Assembly: GCA_029747015.1 (NCBI GenBank)
Contig: JAKOGI010000124.1
Coordinates: 769,501-833,500, forward strand
DNA length: 64,000 nucleotides
Reading direction: 5' to 3'
DNA from: Carnegiea gigantea
Lineage: Eukaryota > Streptophyta > Magnoliopsida > Caryophyllales > Cactaceae
Positions 55,790 to 64,000 of the stretch are shown piece by piece (positions within the stretch are counted from its first letter, which is position 1; every line of letters begins with the position of its first letter). The notes under the pieces are model-generated. The model made no database searches. It had not been told where the DNA came from and saw only the letters and a program-made list of their open reading frames with translations. Position numbers and translations under genes: made by a program.

Positions 55790-56356
55790 GAAGGCTTTCT
55801 TAGCCTCTGGCGCTAGTTCTATTATTTTTTACCAAATTCCAGTGAAGTATCAGGACCCAGTTACCCGATTATTTCTATAGTTATAGAGGGACCAACTGAT
55901 TCACAGAGCTTTGCTTGACTTAGGAGCCAGTGTGAATTTAATACCCTTCACTAAGTATGAAAGGTTAGGATTAGGTGAGCTGAAACCTACCAAGATAGTC
56001 ATTCAGTTCGCTGATAGAGCTACCATGTTACTTAGGGGGTAGCTGAGGATGTGCTTATTAGAGTAGGTGAATTCATTTACCTTGTGGACTTTATAGCGAT
56101 TGAAACTGAGAATATGACTAATACCGCTAGTCAAGTCCCTATAATTCTAGAGCGCCCTTTCTTGGCCACTGCTAATGCCCTGATTAATTATAAAAATGGC
56201 ATGATGAGACTGTCTTTTGGCAACATGACCTTGGAATTGAATATCTTTAATCTTCAAAGACAGCCTTCTGGCTTTGATGATATGGAGTTTTCTATTCTTA
56301 ACTGGGTAGAAGATTGTGTATTTGATTATGATTTTGATGACTTGTTTTACTGCTAA
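55790..56356 (+). pseudogene. Athila aspartic protease
   Basis: HRALLDLGASVNLIPFTKYE, with DLGAS in the active-site position as in Athila proteases (usual form D-[LS]-G-A). It then has GELKPTKIVIQFADR and, in the next frame (56051-56356), ILERPFLATANALINYKNG and LSFGNMTLELNIFN. One frame break separates the halves. Confidence 0.82.
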
Positions 56357-56499
56357 GTATGGGTCTTTTCTTATTGATAATGAGCCTGAATGTGATGTGT
56401 TTGAATTTGATGACTTTTGCTCTACTGTTGACTATTTGATTGCTTCGGCATCTACATCTAATTCTACTTTGGAGTCTGCTTCGGAGTTTGTTCCCTCTC

Positions 56500-57650
56500 C
56501 TACTGCTCTTGAATTAAAACCTCTTCCTGATTCTCTTAAGTACTCATTTCTATGACCCAATGAATACTTACCTGTCATTATTGCTTCTGTTCTAGACCGA
56601 GACCAAGAGAACAAATTAATTGCCTTAATTACTGAGAACAAGGAAACCATAGATTGGACCTTAGGCGATATCAAGGGTATTAGTCCCTCCACTATACAAC
56701 ATAGAATCCATTTAGAGGATAATGATAAACCCTTCCAAGACTGCCAAAGTTGCTTGAACCCAACCTTATAGGAAGTAGTTAGGAAGGAAGTGCTTAAATG
56801 GTTAAACCATGAGATTATCTATCGCATTTCTGTAGTAAGTGGGTTAGCATGTTTAAGTTATTCCTAAAAAGACCGTCATTATTATAATTAGGAATGATAA
56901 GAATGAGCTAGTTCCCACTCCAGTTCAATCTAGGTGGCTTGTTTGTATTGACTATAGAAAATTAAATGCTGCCACTAGGAAAGATAATTTTCACTTCCCT
57001 TCCTTGATTAGATGTTAGAAAGGTTGGTTGGTCATTCATTCTATTGTTTTTTCGATGAATACTTTGGTTATACACAGATCTCTATTGCTCCTAATGATCA
57101 GGAGAAGGCTATTTTCACTTGTCTCTTCGGGACGTATGCCTTTAGGAGAATGCCATTTGGACTGTGTAATGCCCCTGCTACCTGTCAAAGGTAATAATTT
57201 TTATTTTCTCAGATTTAGTTGAGCGGTGCATGAAAATTTTCATGATGACTTTTTTGTATTTGGGTCTTCGTTTGATAGTTGTTTATCTAATCTGAGAAAA
57301 GTGTTGCAAAGGTGTAGGGAGAAACATCTAACTTTGAACTAGGAGAAATGTCATTTTATGGCTGACAAGGGGATAACCTTATTATTTCTAGAGATGGAAT
57401 TAAAGTAGATAAGGCTAAGAATGATTTTATTGTTAACCTTTCCCCTTCCACTTGTGTGAAAAAGGTGAGGTTTTTTCTTGGACATGTTGGCTTCTATCGT
57501 CATTTCATTAAGGACTTTAGTAAGATAATTAAGCCTTTCACCAACCTTTTAGTTAAGGATGTGTTTGTTCATTTCTTTGAGGAGTGTTTTGGGCCATTTA
57601 CTAAGATTAAGGAGGCCTTAACCTCTGCTCCCATTCTTCATCCTCCATCT
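56500..57650 (+). pseudogene. Athila reverse transcriptase
   Basis: IDWTLGDIKGISPSTIQHRI opens the domain. YTQISIAPNDQEKAIFTC and FRRMPFGLCNAPATCQR follow in 57012-57194. The catalytic block reads FHDDFFVFGSSFDS near 57235-57280. The later VRFFLGHVGFYRHFIKDFSK is intact in 57456-57710. Numerous stops occur. Confidence 0.82.
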
Positions 57651-58120
57651 TGGAAGAGCCATTTGAACTTATGTGTGACATATCTGACTATGTTGTTGGG
57701 GTTGTTTTAGGGCAACGAGTTGATAAAAAGCCCTATGTCATCTATTATACTAGTCACACTTTGAATGATACTCAACTGAATTATACTCTAACTGAAAAAG
57801 AATTTTTTGCTGTGATCTTTGATTTTAAAAAGTTTAGACCTTACCTTATTGGGTCTTATGTGATTGGTTATATTGACCACTCTACTCTGAAGCACCTTCT
57901 TTCTAAGAAGGATGGTAATTCTAAACTTGCGAGATAGATCTTGTTTTTGTAAGAATTTAATTGTGAGATCAGGGACAAGAAAGCCTCTGAGAACCTTGTT
58001 GCTGACCATTTATCTAGGACTATCTGTGGTAGAAAGCTTAAGTCCAATATTTTTGAATGCTTTCCTGATGAGCAATTGTATGCAGTCCACCTAACCTTTG
58101 GTATGCTGACATTATAAACT
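57650..58120 (+). pseudogene. Athila RNase H
   Basis: CDISDYVVGVVLGQR (normally CDASDYA), YTLTEKEFFAVIFDFKKFRPY, IDHSTLKHLLSKKD (normally TDH), then ENLVADHLSR. Two catalytic Asp positions are altered. Confidence 0.8.
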
Positions 58121-58149
58121 ACCAAGTAACTGATAGGATCCTTGAGGGT

Positions 58150-59340
58150 TAGACTAAGAATGATAGAGACAGGTTCTTCCACTTTGTGAAATTCTTTATT
58201 TGGGATGACCCTTGCTTATTCAAGTATTCTTTTGACCAAGTCTTTAGGAGGTTTACTCCCAACCCGAGGTTAGGAGTGTCCTTATAGTCTGTCATGACCA
58301 ACCATGTGGGGGGCATTTTAGTGGAAGAAAGATAGCAGCTAAAGTTCTTCAATGTGGTTTTTATTGGCCTACCTTGTTTAGGGATGCTTTTGAGTATTAT
58401 AAGACTTACCTTAGGTGCTAATAGTTGGGTAGGATTATCCAAAGAGACATGATGCCACTCAATCACATCATTGTGGTGGAGATTTTCAATGTTTGAGGTA
58501 TAGATTTTATGGGATTATTTTCATCTTCTTTTGGGAATGAGTACATTTTATTAGATATGGACTATGTTTATAAGTGGGTAAAGGTCATCCCTACTAGAAC
58601 GAATGATGCTAAGGTGGTTGTGTGAAGTTCCTTATGGAGAACATGTTTACTAGATTTAGCATGTCCTGATCTATCATTAGGGACCAGGATATCCACTTTA
58701 CTAACAGGTCTTTTGATGCTTTGTGAAGAGGTAATCCATAGTCCATAGACCTGCTAACCCTTATCATCCCTAAACCAGTGGCCAAGTTGAAGTGTCTAAT
58801 AGACAAATTAAGCAGATTCTGAAAAAGAATGTGAGCAGGGATTGAAAGGATTGGGCCGTCAAACTTGTAGATGCTTTATGGGCATATAGGACAATTTTCA
58901 AGACTCCCTTAGGTATGCCACCTTATAGGGTTGTCTATAGTAAGCTTTGTCATCTCCCAATTGAGATGGAGCACAGAGCTTCGTGGGCCATCAAAATTTT
59001 GAATTATGACTTGACTCAGGCTGGTGAGGAGAGGAGATTGCAAAGGAGTGAGCTAGAGGAGATAAAAGTCGAGGCATATGAGAGTGCTCGATCTTACAAT
59101 GAGATGGCTAAATTATTTCATGTTAAACATATTCTTAGGAAAGAGTTTACCCCAGGAATGAAAGTGCTCTTATATGATTCTAAGCTTTATTTATTTCTAG
59201 GGAAATTAAGTCCCGATGGATAGGTCCCTATATTGTTTCACGTGTTTTCTCTATGACGCAGTCGAAATACAGGATCTTAAGAGTGGTGCAAAGTGGAAGG
59301 TGAATGGCCAAAGGTTGAAGCAGTTTCTAGAGCTGTAGAG
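58150..59340 (+). pseudogene. Athila integrase
   Basis: Frame-broken core: IDFMGLFSSS-type segment around 58500, CWKVVHRPANPYHP near 58740 and DWAVKLVDALWAYRT near 58850. A final open piece at 58915-59223 has YRVVYSKLCHLPIEMEHRA and RKEFTPGMKVLLYDSKL. It is a standard Athila integrase with many stops. Confidence 0.78.
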
Positions 59341-59344
59341 CACA

Positions 59345-61218
59345 GAGGATGTGGACTGTCTGATACTCCGTGAGCAGAGTCCTGATAAGTAATGTGCTTC
59401 TGAGAGAACTCAGGTGTATTTAGCACTCGACCTAGTTGATTGAGATTTCTTTCCTTTCTTTCTCTTTTTCTTTTCTTTTTGTATATTTGGATGCTCTCCC
59501 TTTATGTTCCTCTTGTGTGTATATGTTTATATATTTGAACTTTATAATCGTGTCCTTTTTTTGCATATTTGTTTTTCTTTTTGGTTTGTTTATTTTCCTT
59601 TCACATCTAATGAGCGTATAATCTGATTTAGATTTTGGAAACTATATTTCAACAAAATTAAATTTTAAAAAAATTCAAAAAGATTTTTGTTTTGTCATTG
59701 GGGAATATGTGTGCTATTCTAATTGATTATATTCTCATGTACCTTTAGTTATTAGGTCGTATATAAATATGGTGTGTATGATAGAACTTAGTCCAAAGTA
59801 TGATGTTTCTATACAATCCTAACCCCTGACATTTTTTCAAAAGCAACCTTTTGTTTGGTAAATGAACCCATGCGATTTTAAGCATTAAAGACTAATTCAT
59901 CATTGTTGGTCTCTTTTTTTTTTTGTGCATGTGTGTTTTTTTCATAGCTACATCTCTAGAACTTGCTATGATTCTCTTTAAAATCACATTTAGCATGTGA
60001 TGATAGAGGCATTTTTTGTTTTCTAAGCTACATAGTCAAATTGCCACCCTAATTTGAATATGTTTTACCCTTTACTAGCCCTTCGAGCCTTAACTGTTTT
60101 CATTTGTTGTGAACCCTTCATTTTAACCTTGGCCTAAACACATTGCCTATACCTAAGCCAAGAGTAGTGGAGCAACACTTCATTATTTGCTAGGTAACAT
60201 TTGGGTATTTTATATAATTGGTAATTGATTTTGATTATATGATGTGATGTATCATTGTGATCATTTGGAAATTGAGTTGTATTATTTTTATACATGTCAT
60301 TCAATCATTTTCTTAATGAAAACAAGAAGGAAAAAAAGCAAGAAAAACAAAAGAACTGAAAAAAAAGTTTCTAAGGAAAAAGATTGAAAAAAAAGTTGGA
60401 AAAAATCTCAAAAATTTCAAAAAGAGTCATAAAGAAGAGTGATTGGCATGAATGTTGTCATTGTACATACTTATTTCCAATGGTCTATTTTTGTGAGGCG
60501 TCTTCGTATTTTGTTTTGAGAAAGTGTGTGGTTATTATAGTTGGTGTAAGTGTCGGTTGCTCTTAAGTTACTTAGCTTTCAGCTTCTCATTTCTCAAATC
60601 ATTTGTCCCTCTCCTATCCCTTTTCCCTTGCCCCATTATAATCCTTATAAAGTCCTCTTGATTTTTGTGTTGCATTTTGCATTTTAGTAGTGGAGAATTG
60701 AGAATTCTAGCAAGCCTATGAAAGTTTATCTGATTGGAAGATCAATTTAATGAACCTTCTTATATCTTAAACACATGGGTGTGAGTGTTCTACATATCCT
60801 TAAAGTGAAGTTCTACTAATTGGGCTTGTACATAATTCTTATACGGGGTGAAAGATTGTATATAGATGTCATCAGTGGGGACTGAGAATTTCTGGATGTG
60901 TACATTGTGTTTATATGTGATCTAATGTTTAGGGTAATTGGATAATGTGGTTGGTTAGAACGTGAATATATTTTTTCTAGTGTTGTACACATGGGTTTCA
61001 AAAGGACAAAAATTTCAAGATTTTGTGGGTATATCTTCTGCAAACCCTCATGAGACCTTACTTGTTCATTAGGTGTAACTTAGGTGTTTAAAGGACTTAT
61101 TGCATATGCTAAGTGCAACCGTAATTCCTATGAAAGTAAGTTAGGATTTTATTTTATTTTTCTAGGATTTTTAGTTATATTTTACTCGATGACAAGCAAA
61201 ATTTAGGTGTGTGGTATT
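59345..61218 (+). other. Athila 3' non-coding region
   Basis: No envelope-like frame found. Shares blocks with the reverse complement of 18058-20200 in the gag-only element and ends in CTCGATGACAAGCAAAATTTAGGTGTG, the polypurine-tract region. Confidence 0.7.
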
Positions 61219-62272
61219 TATTCAACCTAAAATTATGTTATTTTATATCCTTTTATTGTGTAATATTTGCTCAAAATAAATCATTAAATTAGGATTTAAC
61301 AATATCCTTATTTATTTTGTACAAATTGAAAAACATGAAAAAATAAATAATTAGCTCAAATGAAACTTTGGATCAAGTTGAAGAGGAAAAGAAAGAAGAT
61401 AAAGGAAAAAAAGCCAATCCAGATGAGACTTCAGCTCTCTTTCACTCCCCTAACTTTGCGGGCCTGATCCTGGTCTCCTCTGTGGCCCATTCCGAGCCCA
61501 ACACGCATGCCTCACCCAGCTTACCTCCAACTTTCTTTTGCTTTGTGCCTTTCCTTTCCGTTTAGGCCAGATCTGCCCACTCTGGTTTCTATTGCGTCGG
61601 TCCAGTAGCTCCCCCGTTTCCTTTCTCTTTCGCAAGCCCGTTCTGCTTGTTCTCTGTGGCCCAAACAACCCTTCCCCTCTCTTTTCCCACCTGATCAGTC
61701 CTATTCTTTCCTTCCAAGTTGCGGCCCAACAGCGCTTTCCTAGACCTGCCTTCACCCCCTCTTTCACTTAATAAGTCACGTGACTAGCACGTGTGTAGTT
61801 AACTGTTCCCTTCCACCCAAGTCCCTTCTTGTTCTTCCCCTGCTTCGTCTGCCTGCCCGAAAGAATCCATGACATATTCCCCCTATTCAGCTTCTCCTTA
61901 ATCACTCTCCTTAATTCTTATTAATTCGCCCATCGAGTCCTCCATTCTTTATCATGAAGCCTCCTTTCTCATCAATTGGATATGGTGATCATAGAACTAA
62001 AGAGGTTTCAAGAAGTAATGGGGTTATGACAAGGCTGGTTTTTTGGGGAGCTTCAAATTGAAGGTTGAAGGCGTGAAGGCTAGGCGTAGTGCAGATTAAA
62101 GCAGAGGTTAGAGTTTGGTTTTCAGTTTGTTCTATTTTACTTTCCCTATTCCACATCTAAATTGATGAACTACAAATGTGTAATTGAATTATAGGTTTGC
62201 AATTTTTTAAGGAAGGCTTTAGTTTTAGTTTTGAATTCCAAATATTTGGTTCAAGAATTTCAGACCTGGGTT

Positions 62273-63185
62273 CAGGGGCGGAGCCAGGATTTAAAGCAAG
62301 GGAAGCGAGATTAATAATACACATAACATAAACTTTAATAGTTCTAAAAATGAAGTACGTAAATCTCTAATTCTCAATCAAGAAAGGGAAAGGGAAAACC
62401 TAAATTTTTAATTGATGAGTAAATCTCTAAATTAACCACTTATTCAACACAAATTCAATAAAAATTAGTGAACCAAACATAAACAAGGAAGCAATTACAA
62501 ACAAAATTAGCTCAACTTTAAATCTTCAACCAAGAAGACAATTAGGTTAAAAACCTCTTTTTTCAATTCATGAATCATAAGTAATTCACTAAGTTAATCA
62601 ATTATTTAACATGAATCTAATTAAAATCAGTAAAATAAACATAATTATTTATAAAATAACAAAATTAAAAACAAAAATTGAAAATTTTTGGGAGTTACCT
62701 CAAATTGAGATTTGGGACTTAGGAGGACAGCTGAGGAGGAGTGGAGGTGGCGGCACAGGTGGCGGCATCGGCAACTGGGCACTGGGCAGAGAGTGAAAGA
62801 GATAGAGTACGTGGGGCTGGTTGCCGTGGCTGCGTGAGTGTCTGAGTGAGCCAGTGAGGGGTTAAGGACGAAAGCAGAGAGTCTGGGCAAGTAGAGAGTC
62901 TAGAGGACTGAGAACAAAATAAGAGAAAATAAAAGGGCAAAACTCAAAAAAAAAAAAAAAAAACCGTAAAAGGCGGACAGCGGAAGGAAAGTCAAACCCA
63001 TAACCTCTACAACGAGTAAGGAGCAGCCAACCATCCTGCCAAACGCACATTTGCTGAATATATGTCAACCAATTAATATATATCTATCTGTTTTATTCAG
63101 AAAAATATCCCAAATTTAATTTTTTTTCCCCCAAAAAAGCTGGGGGGTCAATTGACCCCCCTTGCCCAATGTGGCTCAGCCCTTG
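62273..63185. mobile_element. Non-autonomous hAT-type DNA transposon (913 bp)
   Basis: The 8-bp target duplication CCTGGGTT lies at 62265-62272 and 63186-63193. The ends CAGGGGCGGAGCC and, reverse complement, CAAGGGCTGAGCC match with two mismatches. The CA.GGG start and 8-bp duplication are hAT hallmarks. No transposase frame is present. The right end holds a perfect 20-bp palindrome GGGGGGTCAATTGACCCCCC. Confidence 0.88.
62978..63058 (-). other. tRNA-like segment inside hAT element
   Basis: The minus strand reads TTTGGCAGGATGGTTGGCTG, then AGGTTATGGGTTTGAC, resembling the A box (TGGCnnAGTGG) and B box (GGTTCGAnnCC) of a tRNA gene or tRNA-derived SINE. No cloverleaf could be closed convincingly. 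Confidence 0.3.
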
Positions 63186-63642
63186 CCTGGGTTTCCTGTT
63201 TCATCAATCTATGGCTCTATTTCACTTGAGTTTTCGATGGCTTATTCCCCTGTTTTCATTCAACCTCTGAGCACAGCAAGTATTCATTTTTATTTGCTTA
63301 CTTATTTTGCTTTATTTTAAGTCCTAATTAGTTGTAAGTCGCTTTTAATTCCCTATTGTAAATATTATTTAGAATGTTAGCTAGTGTTTAACACCTTAAT
63401 TATTTTAGTCTCATTATGTCGCTAATTGTAGCATGTTAGATTATTAGGAAGTGATCTAATTTTAACCCATCTCTGTGGATCAATTCCTGCAAATGCTACA
63501 ACAATGCAACTGTACATTTATGGTTTAAAACTTTATCGTTACCCCAACAGTTTATGTACATTCAAAGAGTTCATAAGATAAATACACGAAATAACATAAA
63601 GTAGACACCAAACTTTAAATTCAAATAGAACTTAATAAGAAA

Positions 63643-63837
63643 TTATGAAACTGTGTTCCTACCCAATAAAGCTTTAGACCCATCATCTATAAAGACCTTC
63701 CTAGATTGAGCATCCTCCTTGCTATGGCTATGTGCAAACAATGCAGAGGGGGTCGGAGTCTTCCCTCGTTTATCTGAAGAAAAAAATGCAACTAATTCAC
63801 ATACAACTACATTAGATATAGCGTATAGTGAAAACAA
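63643..63837 (-). pseudogene. CACTA TNPA/Transposase_24-like segment (64 aa)
   Basis: Contains SDKRGKTPTPSALFAHSHSK and KVFIDDGSKALLGRNTVS. The K-x-[FV]-ID-[DA] block is typical of plant En/Spm TNPA-type proteins. It is probably an exon upstream of 51190-51581, separated from it by the Athila insertion. No start or full exon limits could be fixed. Confidence 0.45.
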
Positions 63838-64000
63838 ACTATTATTTGATCTTTATACCACTTTTCTTGCAAGATCTATTGTTGAGATGGACCCCCTGGC
63901 TATGTAGGCTTCCTGCTTTTGGCCCTTCTGTCCTGTTCTTTAAGCATTGCAAAGATTTTTTTTTTTTGGGGGACATTATGGGGTACTTCTCTGGGCCTTC

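Larger units (their letters stand above)
51606..63549 (+). mobile_element. Athila-type Ty3/gypsy LTR retrotransposon, full structure, degenerate
   Basis: Flanked by GTTTA at 51601-51605 and 63550-63554. It has a 5' LTR 51606-53044, tRNA-Asp-type primer site, gag, protease, RT, RNase H, integrase, a long non-coding 3' region without an envelope-like ORF, and a 3' LTR 61219-63549 enlarged by an hAT-type insertion. Total length without the hAT element is about 11.0 kb. Coding frames are broken by many stops. Confidence 0.92.
61219..63549 (+). repeat. 3' LTR of Athila with hAT-type insertion
   Basis: Homologous to 51606-53044 on both sides of 62273-63185; about 1410 bp without the insertion. It starts TATTCAACC (TG mutated) and ends CCCCAACA before GTTTA. 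Confidence 0.88.
50347..64000 (-). mobile_element. CACTA (En/Spm) transposon, one end in window, split by Athila
   Basis: The left edge reads CACTATAGGAAATA, close to the plant CACTA terminus CACTACAAGAAA, and is followed by subterminal repeats of TTAGCGTCGGA. Minus-strand coding pieces at 63643-63837 and 51190-51581 resemble a plant Transposase_24/TNPA-type protein and lie on either side of the Athila insertion with its GTTTA duplication. The other end lies beyond 64000. Confidence 0.65.

Noticed and set aside
62611..63068. Small open frames in the hAT-type element
   Set aside because: No transposase motif. The frames overlap each other and the poly-A/GGC-rich tract.

Overview
The window is a stack of plant transposable elements and integrated pararetrovirus DNA. 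I found no host single-copy gene, rRNA gene or CRISPR array. The AT-rich composition, PIF/Harbinger, CACTA and hAT transposons, Athila-type Ty3/gypsy elements with a tRNA-Asp primer site, and endogenous caulimovirid copies together point to heterochromatic DNA of an angiosperm, probably a dicot. The species cannot be named from sequence alone.

Layout. (1) 1-3438: right end of a minus-strand, gag-only Athila-like retrotransposon whose left end is outside the window. (2) 3906-40622: an old plus-strand Ty3/gypsy element, 'A'. A young Ty1/copia element (7477-12218, minus, target duplication CTTTT) sits in its reverse transcriptase. A second member of the same gypsy family, 'B' (14741-40157, target duplication AAATT), sits in its 3' LTR. 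B itself carries three insertions: a second gag-only Athila-like element (16884-23508, minus), a 6.06-kb PIF/Harbinger transposon (23998-30058, plus, target duplication TTA), and a nearly complete endogenous caulimovirid (30811-38036, minus). (3) 40623-44689: mostly featureless DNA with one degenerate LTR-retroelement remnant. (4) 44690-49430: a second, more decayed caulimovirid copy in the opposite orientation. (5) 50347 to the window end: a CACTA transposon split by a complete but degenerate Athila element (51606-63549, plus, target duplication GTTTA), whose 3' LTR carries a 913-bp hAT-type element (62273-63185, 8-bp target duplication).

How the parts relate. The order of events can be read from interrupted frames and duplications: gypsy A, then B into A; Athila, Harbinger and the virus into B; copia into A. 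The autonomous-type Athila at 51606-63549 shares LTR ends, primer-site type and 3' non-coding region with the two gag-only elements and so is a plausible helper relative. The two caulimovirid copies are the same lineage. Two small ORFs and a polyprotein ORF are linked by ATGA overlaps. The domain order is coat protein, zinc knuckle, 30K-type movement protein, protease, RT and RNase H, followed by a separate fourth ORF. The first copy keeps its primer site, TATA box and polyadenylation signal. The Harbinger element contains a regular array of 233-bp repeats lying in what looks like the 5' intron of its ORF1.

All coordinates and target duplications were read by eye. Family assignments rest on recognised motifs, not on database searches.
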